Notes: generated from the sequence alone by a model not told the origin. Shown: positions 1-8,420, numbered from the stretch's first letter. The stretch: 56,325 nt of DNA from Deltaproteobacteria bacterium (GCA_013349295.1 DUZW01000020.1:1-56325); one strand, 5' to 3'. Numbers and translations: made by a program.

Positions 1-1111
1 CTTCCGGCAGGGTCGCACCCCAGGCCCGCTCGAACTTCTCCCGGTAATCCTGGTTGTTCACCGTCTGGTAGCTGGGCAGCATATTGGGCAGCGCCCCCAT
101 GTCGCAGGCGCCCTGAACATTGTTCTGACCCCGCAGCGGATCGACCCCGGTGTCTTCCTTTTCCACCTGCCCGGCCAGCATGGCCAGGTTGGCGATGCTC
201 TGTACGTTCTCGGTGCCGCAGACATGCTGGGTGACGCCCAGGCAGTAGCAGATCACCGCCTTGCGGGCTCGGCCATAGAGTCGGGCCGCCTGGCTGATCA
301 GGGGCAGCGGCACGCCGGTGAGGGCGGCGCTCTCCTCCAGGTCGAGGCGGTGGAGCATGTCGCGCAGGGCAAGGAAGTTTTCGGTGCGCATCTCGATGAA
401 CAGGTCGTCGGCCAATCCTTCGTCCAGCAGTACCCGCATCATCGCGTTAAGCAGGGGGATATCGGTGCCGGGCCGAAGGGCCAGGTGAAGATGGGCGCAC
501 TCGGCCAGCCGGGTCCGGCGCGGATCGATGACGATCAGCCGGGCGCCGCGATCAACCGCGTCCAGCATGCGGCGGGCAACTTGGGGGTGGGCCTCGGTGG
601 TGTTGGAGCCGGAAACCAGGATCACCTCGGCGTTTTCAATCTCGTTGATGGAGTTGGTCATGGCGCCGCTGCCGAAGGTGGTGGCAAGACCTGCCACCGT
701 GGGGGCGTGTCAGAGTCGGGCGCAATGGTCCACGTTGTTGGTGCCGAGCGCCGTGCGGGCGAACTTTTGCAGCAGGTAGTTTTCCTCGTTGGTGCACTTG
801 GCCGAGGCCAGCACGCCGATGGCCGCGCCGCCGTGGCTGTCGCGGATATGGCCGAGCTGACAGGCGGTGAATGTCAGGGCCTCCTCCCAGCCGACCGGGG
901 TGAGTTTTCCGTTTTTGCGGATGAGCGGGGTGGTGAGGCGGTCGGGATGGTTGATGGATTCGTGGATGTGCCAGCCCTTGACGCAGAGGTTTCCCCGGGA
1001 GACCGGATGGTGCCGGCTGGGCTGCGCGCCGCAAACCCGGCCATCCTCGACGTGCAGATAGAGGCCGCAACCGCAGCCGCAGTAAACACAGGTGGTAAGC
1101 ACATCATGCAT
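1..1111 (-). CDS. fdhF: Formate dehydrogenase catalytic subunit, selenocysteine-containing (3' part outside window)
   Basis: Oxidises formate to CO2 (or the reverse) at a molybdenum or tungsten bis-pyranopterin centre. The N-terminus binds a 4Fe-4S cluster (Cys8, Cys11, Cys15, Cys43). An in-frame TGA at 712-710 is codon 134 and sits in the context [16 protein letters not shown]. That is the position of the catalytic Sec/Cys of formate dehydrogenases (Sec140 of E. coli FDH-H). The frame continues open to position 1 with family-like sequence after it ([38 protein letters not shown]). The ATG at 1111 is preceded by CAGGAGAAACGCCG, a good ribosome binding site. There is no Tat signal and the Fe-S domain starts at residue 8, so a cytoplasmic FDH-H/FdhA-like enzyme is inferred. 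Stopping at the TGA would wrongly give a 133-residue protein. The C-terminus lies outside the window. Confidence 0.92.
680..712 (-). promoter_or_regulatory. bSECIS element with the UGA(Sec) codon
   Basis: Read on the minus strand, TGA (712-710) is followed by 11 nt and then the hairpin GGTGGCA-GGTCT-TGCCACC (698-680), a perfect 7-bp stem with a 5-nt loop. The E. coli fdhF SECIS carries the same GGUCU apical loop, which binds SelB, at a similar distance after the UGA. This supports recoding and not a nonsense mutation. Confidence 0.85.
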
Positions 1112-1376
1112 CGGCGTTTCTCCTGTTCAGTCGGGGACACGGATTCGTCCGGGACAAATGGCCTGCAACAATTGTAGCAGAGAAGCCAGGGAAAATGCAA
1201 AGTAACTATCGCGGGCAGCACGACATCTGCTTTGTTTTCGGCCTGTTCATGTGGCACAGCACAATTCGCGGACCTGTGCTCGGCACTGCTGCCGACAATT
1301 GACACGCGCATCCGGTGTATTGTTGAAAAAATTTACGATACAAATTGCTGTTTGGTAAAAATGGCGATCCGTTGGG

Positions 1377-2072
1377 TCAGGGCGCTGCGGGGATGAGAGC
1401 GTCGATGGCCTCCTGTGCGAGCTCGGTGGTGGAAACCTGGGTGAATCGGCCATCCGCGAAGAGGATGAAGGAGGAGGAGTCGTTCAGGAGGCGGCGGATT
1501 GCCGGGGCTGCATCGCAGACTCCCAGCAGGCCCAGGGCGCGGGCGGCCAAGGCGCGGACCACCGGGTCGTCCGAGTCGAGATAGGGGAGCAGGTAGCGCG
1601 GGGCGTTCCAGAAGTGCAACAGGTCGGGGTGAACCGGGGCCAGTCTGGCCACTCCCCACATGAGGCCCTGCTGGAGGGCCGGGAGTTCGAGGTAAAAGCC
1701 GTCTTCCCGCATGAAGGAGACCAGGATTTTGGTGTATTCGTCGGCAAGCCCGGCGTGGCAGGCAAGGCATTCGGCCATGGCCTCGGGGGCGCCCCAACCG
1801 ATGCCGCCGGATTCATCATTGAGGCTCCACATAAAGCGGCGCATGACAATGCGGGCCGTTTCCATGTCCTGATCCGCGAGGCGGCTCACGGTGGCGCCCA
1901 TGGCGGTGACCGCGTGCCAGCGGGTTTGCAGGTCTGCGTGGCATATCCCGGAGAATAAGGCGTTGAGCAGTGCCTCGGGCGGGTGGCCTGCCAGCTCCGC
2001 GAGAATTCGGCCGACGTCCGGTTCGGAAAGCAGGGTGAGGAGGTGTTTTTTTAGACTTCTCTGGCTGACCAT
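1377..2072 (-). CDS. HEAT-repeat-like protein (DVU0298-like)
   Basis: A 231-residue soluble protein made almost entirely of helical repeats. Segments such as DPVVRALAARALGLLG and LQTRWHAVTAMGATV are typical HEAT/armadillo helices. It has no signal peptide or transmembrane segment. It resembles a small conserved family known from sulfate reducers (DVU0298-type), whose role is not established; the assignment is from memory of that family. I chose the ATG at 2072 because AGGAAATCCGCC precedes it; an upstream in-frame start would add 18 unlikely residues that overlap the hairpin at 2098-2131. It lies between fdhF and fprA on the same strand. A role in enzyme maturation or protein-protein scaffolding is possible but nothing in the sequence proves it. 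Confidence 0.65.
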   Translation of the reverse strand: MVSQRSLKKHLLTLLSEPDVGRILAELAGHPPEALLNALFSGICHADLQTRWHAVTAMGATVSRLADQDMETARIVMRRFMWSLNDESGGIGWGAPEAMAECLACHAGLADEYTKILVSFMREDGFYLELPALQQGLMWGVARLAPVHPDLLHFWNAPRYLLPYLDSDDPVVRALAARALGLLGVCDAAPAIRRLLNDSSSFILFADGRFTQVSTTELAQEAIDALIPAAP

Positions 2073-2097
2073 GGCGGATTTCCTGTCCAGAGAGACA

Positions 2098-2131
2098 CCC
2101 CTTTGCCGAGCCCCAGGGATCGGCAAAGGGG
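2098..2131 (-). terminator. Strong hairpin downstream of fprA
   Basis: Twelve-bp perfect stem (CCCCTTTGCCGA with TCGGCAAAGGGG on the plus strand) and a 10-nt loop, starting 13 nt after the fprA stop codon. No U-tract follows on either strand, so it may be a 3'-end stabiliser or a Rho-dependent site instead of a classical intrinsic terminator. Confidence 0.55.
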
Positions 2132-2144
2132 CATAAAAGAAGAG

Positions 2145-3338
2145 CTATTTTTGCATCGCCGCAGCCACGGCGCTGCCCAGTTCCGAGCAATGCTCCAGTG
2201 CTTCATGGGTCGGGACGTTCTTGATCTTGACGCCTTCGCCCACGATTTCAAAGCCCATGTCGGTCATGTGTCCGGTGAGATGCTTAACCGCCTCGCCGCT
2301 CCAGCCAAACGAGCCGAAGGCCGCGCCGATCTTGTCTTTCGGACGCAATCCCTTCATGTAGGTGATGATGTCGGCCATGGCCGGCATGATGTTGTTGTTC
2401 AGGGTTGGTGAGCCGAGGATAACCGCCTTGGCGTCGAGCACCTCGCTGATGATGTCGCTGCGGTGGTTTTTTCTGGCATGCAGCATCTTTACATTGGTGA
2501 TCCCGGCGCGGAGCAGGCTGTTCATTACGACCTTGGCCATCTTCTCGGTGCTGTGCCACATGGTGTCGTAGATGATGACGGCCTTGTTCTTTGTTTCGGC
2601 ACGACTCCAGCGGTCGTAGGCAGCAATGATGGCTTGCGGCGAGGTGCGCCAGATCACGCCATGGTCCGGGGCGATCATCTCGATTTCCAGCCCCATCTCC
2701 GTGACCTGGGCAAGCAGTTTCTGGACGAGGGGCGAGAAGATCATGAGGATGTTGGCATAGTACTTGGCCGCATGCACCATGAGTTCATGGGGGTCCACCT
2801 CATCGTCGAAGCGTTCCGAGGTGGCCCAGTGATGCCCGAAGGCATCGCTGGAAATAAGCAGCTTGTCCTCGGGGATATACGAGAACATACTATCCGGCCA
2901 GTGCAGCATCTTGGTTTCGAGGAATTGCACCGTTTTCTTGCCGAGGTTGATGGAATCCCCGGTGGCCACGACTTCATAAGGCCAATCTTCCCGGTGAAAA
3001 TGCTCGATCAGGGCTTTTTTGCCCATGGGCGAGCAGAAGATTTTTTCCGGTTTGATCAGGTCGATCATTTCCGGCAGAGCACCGGAATGGTCCATTTCCA
3101 CATGGTTGACGATGATATAATCAATCTTGCTCGGGTCACCCAGGACCTGGCGAAGGTGGTGGATCAGGTCGCCCTTGACCTCTTTCTTTACGGTGTCAAA
3201 CAGGGCGATCTTCTCATCCTTGATCAGATACGCATTGTAGCTTGTTCCGTTTTCCGTGGAGTAGCCGTGGAAGTCGCGGATGTTCCAGTCCACGGCGCCA
3301 ACCCAGTAGATATCTTTTTTAATTTCTATCGCAGCCAT
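2145..3338 (-). CDS. fprA: Flavodiiron protein (rubredoxin:oxygen/NO oxidoreductase)
   Basis: Reduces O2 to water (or NO to N2O) in the cytoplasm with electrons usually supplied by rubredoxin. The 397-residue protein has the normal two-domain build. The N-terminal metallo-beta-lactamase-like diiron domain carries HVEMDHSG (the HxExDH ligand motif) and later ligands in SSDAFGHHW and APDHGVIWR. The C-terminal flavodoxin domain begins at about residue 250 (VIIYDTMWHSTEKMA). The ATG at 3338 follows GAGGACGAC; the open frame upstream runs through a terminator and is not protein-like. It is the last gene of the rbr-dfx-ftn-fprA cluster. An intrinsic-terminator-like hairpin ends only about 17 nt before the start codon, so its transcription needs read-through or a very local promoter. 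No rubredoxin gene is in this cluster. Confidence 0.93.
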   Translation of the reverse strand: MAAIEIKKDIYWVGAVDWNIRDFHGYSTENGTSYNAYLIKDEKIALFDTVKKEVKGDLIHHLRQVLGDPSKIDYIIVNHVEMDHSGALPEMIDLIKPEKIFCSPMGKKALIEHFHREDWPYEVVATGDSINLGKKTVQFLETKMLHWPDSMFSYIPEDKLLISSDAFGHHWATSERFDDEVDPHELMVHAAKYYANILMIFSPLVQKLLAQVTEMGLEIEMIAPDHGVIWRTSPQAIIAAYDRWSRAETKNKAVIIYDTMWHSTEKMAKVVMNSLLRAGITNVKMLHARKNHRSDIISEVLDAKAVILGSPTLNNNIMPAMADIITYMKGLRPKDKIGAAFGSFGWSGEAVKHLTGHMTDMGFEIVGEGVKIKNVPTHEALEHCSELGSAVAAAMQK

Positions 3339-3354
3339 GTCGTCCTCATTTGTT

Positions 3355-3385
3355 AAAAAAACTGCCGACCGTTTCCGGTCGGCAG
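3355..3385 (-). terminator. Intrinsic terminator between ftn and fprA
   Basis: Minus strand: CTGCCGACCG-GAAA-CGGTCGGCAG followed by seven T (3361-3355). It ends next to the fprA ribosome binding site, so it may act as a partial terminator or attenuator instead of a full stop. On the plus strand the hairpin is also followed, after a gap, by a T-run. Confidence 0.8.
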
Positions 3386-3499
3386 GGGAGTATTTTTTTA
3401 ACCATCTTTGGGCGTTTTGTAAAAGACTTATTTGGAGTTCGACGGACTCGGCGAGCAGAGTCGAGGGACTTTTATCTTGATTGAAGCGCCGCGGAGCCG

Positions 3500-4015
3500 T
3501 TACTCCCCCTTTGCCGGAGGCGGAGTGAAGACACGTTGCCCCAGCGTCGCGTCCAGGGAGAACAGAGCGGTGGTGTCCTTGCCGATGAGCTTGAGCTTGT
3601 CGAGCACCGCCCCGACATTGGCCTCCTCCTCCACCTGCTCCGAGACAAACCATTGCAGGAAGATGTTGGTGGCATGGTCTTTTTCCGCAAGGGCCAGGTC
3701 GACCAGATTATTGATCAGCCCTGTTACCTTGTGTTCGTGGCTGAGAACCTCCTGAAAGACCTGCAGGGTCGATTTCCAGTCGGTGGGCGGCTGTTTGATG
3801 GCCTTTAAGGCCACGCGGCCACCCCGTTCATTGACATAACGAAAGAACTTCATACCGTGGAACCATTCTTCCTGGGTCTGGGCCTGCATCCATTGGGCCG
3901 CGCCGGGCAATCCGACGGAGTCGAAATAGGTACTCATGGACAGGTACATGTAGGAGGAATAAAATTCCGCGTTTATCTGCTCGTTAAGAGCTTTTTCCAT
4001 GCTTTTGCTCAGCAT
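3500..4015 (-). CDS. ftn: Ferritin
   Basis: Iron-storage protein of the non-haem ferritin family, expected to form a 24-subunit cage that oxidises and stores Fe(II). The 171 residues show the four-helix bundle with ferroxidase ligands in EQINAEFYSSYMYL, EEWFHGMKFF and SEQVEEE. The ATG at 4015 is chosen for its ribosome binding site (GGAAGGCATAAG) and the canonical LSKSMEKALNEQIN start; the longer open frame upstream is a shadow of dfx. It begins one base after the dfx stop, so the two are translationally close. In this cluster it would sequester the iron released during peroxide and oxygen stress. Its 3' end is followed by the terminator at 3355-3385. Confidence 0.93.
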   Translation of the reverse strand: MLSKSMEKALNEQINAEFYSSYMYLSMSTYFDSVGLPGAAQWMQAQTQEEWFHGMKFFRYVNERGGRVALKAIKQPPTDWKSTLQVFQEVLSHEHKVTGLINNLVDLALAEKDHATNIFLQWFVSEQVEEEANVGAVLDKLKLIGKDTTALFSLDATLGQRVFTPPPAKGE

Positions 4016-4016
4016 C

Positions 4017-4391
4017 TTATGCCTTCCAGAGTCCGTGGAGATTGCAGAATTCGCGGGCGCTGACGGCGCTTGCGTCCACGGCGAAAAAGGCTTCCGGGGC
4101 ATCGCCGGGCTTGAGGAACTGCCGGTAGGCCTTGTCTCCGGCGATGAGCTCGATCCATTCGATATTGTGCTTCTCCTCCATGGGGTGGGCAACGGCTCCG
4201 ACCTTCACCTTGTAGCCGCCCGCCACCTTTTCGATCACCGGCACATGCTTTTCCTTTGCGGCATCGACGGTGTTTTCGGTGAGCAGGCTCATGGGCTGGC
4301 CGCAGCAGACCAGCTCGCCGACTCCGCCGTGCAGTACCTCGACCATGTTGCCGCACAATTCACATTTGTACACTTGCATTTTCTCAGCCAT
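4017..4391 (-). CDS. dfx: Desulfoferrodoxin (superoxide reductase)
   Basis: Reduces superoxide to hydrogen peroxide without making O2, the usual strategy of sulfate reducers. The 124 residues contain both iron centres. The N-terminal desulforedoxin domain has Cys10, Cys13, Cys29 and Cys30 (CELC...CCG). The catalytic centre II has His49 (KHVPVIE), His69 and His75 ([11 protein letters not shown]), Cys116 and His119 (CNLHGLWK). It is therefore a full-length 2Fe-SOR with every ligand present. It follows rbr by 15 nt and is followed by ftn after one base, a clear operon. The peroxide it makes would be handled by rubrerythrin. Confidence 0.96.
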   Translation of the reverse strand: MAEKMQVYKCELCGNMVEVLHGGVGELVCCGQPMSLLTENTVDAAKEKHVPVIEKVAGGYKVKVGAVAHPMEEKHNIEWIELIAGDKAYRQFLKPGDAPEAFFAVDASAVSAREFCNLHGLWKA

Positions 4392-4406
4392 AATAGGTCT
4401 CCTTGA

Positions 4407-4982
4407 TTACCAGTTTTCGCCATTCAGTTCAAAATGATCACGGGGATGCGAGCAAGCCAGGCATTTCTCCGGGGCTTCTGCACCCTGGTGGAGGTAGCCG
4501 CAGTTACGACAGCGCCAGGTAACCTTGGCGTCTCTTTTGAAAACCCGGCCTTTTTCGATATTGGTCATGAGGTCCAGATAGCGTTTTTCATGCTGCTTTT
4601 CCGCCACGGCAATGGCCAGGAATACCCCGGCAAGATCCGGAAAGCCCTCTTCCCTGGCGATCTTGGCAAACTCCGGGTACATGACCGTGTGTTCATGGTT
4701 TTCTCCGGCTGCGGCTTCCCTGAGGTTTTCCAGGGTGGTGCCGACAACGCCGGCGGGAAAGGTAGCGGTAATCTGCACCTCGCCGCCCTCCAGCATTTTG
4801 AACAGCCGTTTGGCGTGTTCTTTTTCCTGGTTGGCGGTTTCGGTGAAGATCTCGGAAATCTGGACATATCCATCCTTCTTGGCCTGGGAGGCAAAAAAGG
4901 TGTAGCGGTTGCGGGCCTGGGACTCACCGGCAAAGGCGGTGAGGATGTTTTTTTCTGTTTGGGTGCCTTTCAAAGAGCCCAT
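4407..4982 (-). CDS. rbr: Rubrerythrin
   Basis: NAD(P)H-linked peroxide reductase of anaerobes. The 191 residues hold an N-terminal ferritin-like diiron domain ([33 protein letters not shown]) and a C-terminal rubredoxin-like domain with CRNC and CLAC iron ligands. The ATG at 4982 is preceded by AGGAGGTTATCCC. It is the first gene of rbr-dfx-ftn-fprA. The intergenic stretch to perR (4983-5097) holds the likely promoter, with TATACT as the best -10 candidate around 5012, but no convincing -35. PerR control is inferred from adjacency. Confidence 0.96.
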   Translation of the reverse strand: MGSLKGTQTEKNILTAFAGESQARNRYTFFASQAKKDGYVQISEIFTETANQEKEHAKRLFKMLEGGEVQITATFPAGVVGTTLENLREAAAGENHEHTVMYPEFAKIAREEGFPDLAGVFLAIAVAEKQHEKRYLDLMTNIEKGRVFKRDAKVTWRCRNCGYLHQGAEAPEKCLACSHPRDHFELNGENW

Positions 4983-5097
4983 GGGGATAACCTCCTGCGT
5001 GGAATGCGCTAAGTATAATGGGAAAGTGCTTTGATTTTTTTTGTATTGTATATGTTTCTCGCTGCTCTGTGTGGAAAAAAAACAGGCCGGGAGAAAA

Positions 5098-5496
5098 TCA
5101 GGACTGGCATTGCGGACAGATGCCGGTGAACTCCAGGCGGTGCCGGAGAATCTTGAAAGATGTCAGCTTGCCCGCAGCCTTTTCCACATTGAAATCCGGG
5201 GGAAGATCAAGGTCGTCGACCCGGCCGCACTGGTTGCAGCGCACATGGTAATGGAGATGGGCCGCGCCGTCGAAACGCTTCTGGGTGCCGCCGATATCCA
5301 GTTTTTGAATGATCCCGCAGTCGGACATGATTTCGAGATTGCGGTAAACCGTGCCCAGGCTGATTTTCGGCAACCGCTTCCGCACCATTTGGTAGAGCAT
5401 GTCGGCGGTGGGATGCGAGGTAACGCTGCACAGCTCATCAAGAATGATCTGGCGTTGCTTGGTTATCCGCAGGCTGTGGTTGTTGAGCTGAGACAT
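5098..5496 (-). CDS. perR: Peroxide-responsive Fur-family regulator (PerR type)
   Basis: Metal-dependent repressor; PerR proteins sense peroxide by oxidation of iron-ligating histidines. The 132 residues contain a winged helix ([25 protein letters not shown]) and a zinc site of two CxxC pairs (Cys87/Cys90, Cys127/Cys130). All five PerR regulatory-metal ligands can be matched by spacing to the B. subtilis protein: His28, Asp76, His82, His84 and Asp95. The Asp at the last position separates PerR from Fur. The start at 5496 follows CCGAGGAGGATACAT. It lies directly upstream of the oxidative-stress operon on the same strand, and its own promoter overlaps a palindrome (5517-5531), so autoregulation is likely. 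Confidence 0.9.
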   Translation of the reverse strand: MSQLNNHSLRITKQRQIILDELCSVTSHPTADMLYQMVRKRLPKISLGTVYRNLEIMSDCGIIQKLDIGGTQKRFDGAAHLHYHVRCNQCGRVDDLDLPPDFNVEKAAGKLTSFKILRHRLEFTGICPQCQS

Positions 5497-5516
5497 ATGT
5501 ATCCTCCTCGGATTGA

Positions 5517-5554
5517 TAATAATTCTTATTACAGGAGGATCAAGGGTACCGCAA
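5517..5554 (-). promoter_or_regulatory. perR promoter with Fur/PerR-box palindrome
   Basis: Minus strand: TTGCGG (5554-5549), 17-bp spacer, TAATAA (5531-5526). The -10 lies inside the perfect inverted repeat TAATAA-GAA-TTATTA (5531-5517), 20 bp before the perR ATG. It resembles the AT-rich 15-bp PerR/Fur core. Confidence 0.6.
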
Positions 5555-5786
5555 GAATTTTTTTGGCTTCTTTTTTGGTGGTGTGTGGGGTGTATTGTCA
5601 TAGAGCCTCTGTTTGTCAGGGCTTGGGGAGAAAAATAGAGGGGTGAATTCTTGACAAGTTTTTTTGGACCTGCAGATGGCATGCACCTATCGGGTATTTG
5701 AAGAGTAACCGTGAAAAAGAAAAGATCCTCATGGATGGCCTTGCCCTGCACCCGGTGAATACCCCTGGTTCAGGAATTCTTGACTT

Positions 5787-5814
5787 TTGACTGCATATCT
5801 GATGACAATAATAT
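5787..5814 (+). promoter_or_regulatory. Candidate sigma-70 promoter for the receiver-TPR gene
   Basis: TTGACT (5787-5792), 16-bp spacer, TAATAT (5809-5814). It lies inside the open frame upstream of the chosen start at 5957 and argues that this part is leader, not coding. Confidence 0.5.
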
Positions 5815-5956
5815 CACATATCATTGCACAGGCGGGACTTGCCGGGATGACCATCTTGCTGCACCTGTGCGGAATTGTTTCGCTGTGAGGCTTCCCTGCG
5901 ACGCCGCGGCAGGCTTTTATGGGAGTGGATATCACCTCTCGCCCGAAGGACATGCT

Positions 5957-7129
5957 TTGAACTACAAGGACTACACCTGTCTGGTTGTCGAAGACAATCT
6001 TTCCACGCTCACCATGATCGTGAACATGGTGGCCAATATTGGTTGTCAGAACGTCATCACGGCCAGAAACGGCAGGGAAGCGTGGGAAAAAATTCAGTCC
6101 CCCGAAGCCGGGATCGACATCGTTCTTTCGGATATGGTTATGCCGGAGGAGGATGGACTGAAACTGCTCCAGCATATCAGGAATTCGGAAAAGTACTGGC
6201 ATCTGCCGTTTATCATGATCACCTGCGTCGACGACATGGACCGAATCATGTCCGTGACCGAGGAGCACATCGACGCTTATCTGGTCAAGCCCGTCACCGA
6301 GGCGGTTCTTCGGGCGAAAATCTACTCGGCCATCAAAAAAACCTACGATCCAGACCCGTACCACCGCGCCTTGTTCCTAGGCAAAAAACACCTGCGCGAG
6401 GGGCAATACGAGATGGCCATCCAATGCCTGGAGGAGGCCAGAGACCTGCAGCCAGGGCAGTCCGCCACCTATTTCAATCTTGCCCAGGCGAAGGAAAAAA
6501 TCGGCAAGATGGACGAGGCCGAGGCATACTACAAGCGCTGCAAGGATTGCAGCAACGATCTCTATGTCAGGTCGCTGGACGGTCTTGCCCGGATCTATCA
6601 TCACAAGGGCGATCACGCCAATGCCTTGGCCGTGCTCAATACCGCGATCGAAATCTCACCCAACACCCCGGACCGTCATATGGATCTTGCCCTCGAGCGC
6701 AAGACCGTGGGCGATGTCGCGGGCGCTAAAGCCTCCCTGGCCAAGGCGCTGAGACTCTCGAGAAAGGAGGCGCAGCTGCCCCATAGGTATATAGAGGCTT
6801 GCCTGGACTTGGGCATGGATACCGAGGCCGAGGCGATCATGCACCGGAGTATGGGCGGCGGCGACAAGGAAGATATTGTCCTTTTAAACCAGATGGGTAT
6901 TGTTTGCCGGCGGCGCAAGGAGTATGAGCGGGCCAAGAAATACTATCTGCGCGCCTTGAAGATTGCGCCAGATGACGAATCGCTCAACTATAACTATGCG
7001 GTGCTGCTTGTGGATCTCAAAGATTACCAAACAGCCCGCGGCTATCTGTACCAAGTCCTCCGGAAAAATCCTGATTTTGAGAAAGCCCTCTCCCTCATCA
7101 TAGAGCTGGATAAACGTGAGGACGCCTGA
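5957..7129 (+). CDS. Response-regulator receiver domain fused to TPR repeats
   Basis: A cytoplasmic signalling adaptor with no obvious enzymatic or DNA-binding output. Residues about 1-125 form a receiver domain (VVEDN acidic pocket, phosphoacceptor Asp in VLSDMVMP, Thr in MITCVDD, KPVTE). Residues about 135-385 form at least six tetratricopeptide repeats (for example EGQYEMAIQCLEEARDL, GKMDEAEAYYKRC, KEYERAKKYYLRALKI). The frame is open from a TTG at 5780, but those residues look non-coding and contain a promoter-like sequence. The TTG at 5957 follows GAAGGACATGC and enters the receiver at once, so I prefer it. The TPR part probably binds partner proteins. No kinase is adjacent; it points away from perR. 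Confidence 0.8.
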   Translation: MNYKDYTCLVVEDNLSTLTMIVNMVANIGCQNVITARNGREAWEKIQSPEAGIDIVLSDMVMPEEDGLKLLQHIRNSEKYWHLPFIMITCVDDMDRIMSVTEEHIDAYLVKPVTEAVLRAKIYSAIKKTYDPDPYHRALFLGKKHLREGQYEMAIQCLEEARDLQPGQSATYFNLAQAKEKIGKMDEAEAYYKRCKDCSNDLYVRSLDGLARIYHHKGDHANALAVLNTAIEISPNTPDRHMDLALERKTVGDVAGAKASLAKALRLSRKEAQLPHRYIEACLDLGMDTEAEAIMHRSMGGGDKEDIVLLNQMGIVCRRRKEYERAKKYYLRALKIAPDDESLNYNYAVLLVDLKDYQTARGYLYQVLRKNPDFEKALSLIIELDKREDA

Positions 7130-7207
7130 AACGCCTGATTTCTCTCTTGCTCTTGGAGTTGCGGCTGTCCGGGGCTGTGGTCGGGCGATATCGTGCCGGG
7201 GGATCCG

Positions 7208-7471
7208 ATGAGTATCTTTGAAACCGTCATGTTGCTCTGTTTCGGTGCTGCCTGGCCTTTTTCCCTGTACCGTTCTTACCGATCCCGCACCAATGCGGGC
7301 AAAAGCCTGATGTATCTCTGTGTGGTGTTTGCAGGATACCTCTCCGGCATCCTGCACAAGGTCTTCTTCAATCCGGACCCGATTATTTTTCTTTATATCA
7401 CCAACGGGCTGATGGTCGCCGGAGATATTCTCCTGTATTTGCGCAATCGCAGGCTTGCCGGAGTTGTCTGA
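7208..7471 (+). CDS. Small PQ-loop-like membrane protein
   Basis: An 87-residue protein with three hydrophobic helices (about residues 3-20, 36-53, 62-80) separated by a basic turn (RSYRSRTNAGKS). The pattern WPFSLYRSYRSRTNAGKSL is like the PQ-loop/SemiSWEET family turn, although the PQ pair itself is not conserved. Such proteins are three-helix units that dimerise in the membrane; the substrate cannot be told. The ATG at 7208 follows GGGGGATCCG. It ends one base before the radical SAM gene, so the two are co-transcribed. Confidence 0.7.
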   Translation: MSIFETVMLLCFGAAWPFSLYRSYRSRTNAGKSLMYLCVVFAGYLSGILHKVFFNPDPIIFLYITNGLMVAGDILLYLRNRRLAGVV

Positions 7472-7472
7472 G

Positions 7473-8420
7473 ATGACTTCCGCCCCAGGCTATCTTGCCC
7501 TCCACGCCGGTGGCGAGTTGTCGAGGCGGAGGGATGCGGCCCTGGAACGTCTGTCCTGTTGTCGTCTCTGCCCGAGGCGCTGCGGGGTGAACCGCTTGGC
7601 CGGGGAGCAGGGTTTCTGCCGCACCGGCAGGCAGGCCGTGGTGTCGGCCTCTCACCCTCATTTCGGCGAGGAAGCGGTCCTGGTCGGGCGGGGCGGCTCC
7701 GGCACTATTTTTTTTGCCGACTGCAACCTTGGCTGCATCTTCTGCCAGAACTACGAGATAAGCCATTTGGGAGAGGGGGAGGAGGTCGCTGCTCCGGAAC
7801 TGGCCGCGATGATGGTGCGTCTCGACCGGCAGGGCTGCCACAACATCAATCTGGTGACGCCCAGCCATGTGGTGGCGCAGATCCTGGAGGCATTGCCCCT
7901 TGCCATAGAGGGAGGGCTCTCCGTGCCCTTGGTGTACAACAGCAGCGGCTATGACGAGGTGGATACCCTCCGGCTGCTTGACGGGATAGTCGATATTTAC
8001 ATGCCGGATTTCAAGTTTTGGTCAAGTGACAGCGGGCACCGTTTTGCCAAGGCTGCAAATTACCCGGACAAGGCCCGACAGGCCATCCGCGAGATGCACC
8101 GCCAGGTGGGGGATCTGCTGGTCAATGCTGAGGGTCTTGCAGAGCATGGCCTTTTGGTGCGCCATCTGGTCATGCCGGAGGGGCTGGCCGAGACCAGGGA
8201 GATCCTGGGTTTTCTGGCCGGGGATATCTCGCCTGCCACCTATGTCAATGTCATGGATCAGTACCGTCCCTGCGGCCAGGCCATGAACTTCCCGCCCCTT
8301 GACCGCATGCTGCGGCCGGAGGAATACGGTCAAGCGCTGGAATTGGCCAGGCAGGCGGGGTTGACCCGGCTTGATCAGCGAGATTTCGGCGCCATGCTGC
8401 GGGCTTTGGGGATTGTTTGA
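7473..8420 (+). CDS. Radical SAM protein, PflA-like (COG1313 type)
   Basis: A 315-residue radical SAM enzyme. The cluster motif CNLGCIFCQN has the canonical Cx3Cx2C arrangement with an aromatic residue before the last Cys, at about residues 87-94. Preceding cysteines (CCRLCPRRCGVNR and GFCRTG) are typical of the family described as PflA-like or uncharacterised Fe-S protein and probably bind a further cluster or metal. Later motifs include VTPSHVV, YNSSGYD and YMPDFKF. The start is the ATG at 7473, right after the stop of the upstream membrane protein. No glycyl-radical enzyme partner is in the window, so the substrate is unknown. It is convergent with the lipoprotein gene at 8498. Confidence 0.85.
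   Translation: MTSAPGYLALHAGGELSRRRDAALERLSCCRLCPRRCGVNRLAGEQGFCRTGRQAVVSASHPHFGEEAVLVGRGGSGTIFFADCNLGCIFCQNYEISHLGEGEEVAAPELAAMMVRLDRQGCHNINLVTPSHVVAQILEALPLAIEGGLSVPLVYNSSGYDEVDTLRLLDGIVDIYMPDFKFWSSDSGHRFAKAANYPDKARQAIREMHRQVGDLLVNAEGLAEHGLLVRHLVMPEGLAETREILGFLAGDISPATYVNVMDQYRPCGQAMNFPPLDRMLRPEEYGQALELARQAGLTRLDQRDFGAMLRALGIV

Noticed and set aside
710..712. Stop codon or frameshift inside the formate dehydrogenase gene
   Set aside because: The frame does not change across it, the context is the catalytic Sec site and a SECIS-like hairpin follows, so recoding is the better explanation.
5030..5085. Intrinsic terminator of perR at the T-tract downstream of its stop
   Set aside because: A T8 tract is present on the minus strand, but no convincing hairpin precedes it.
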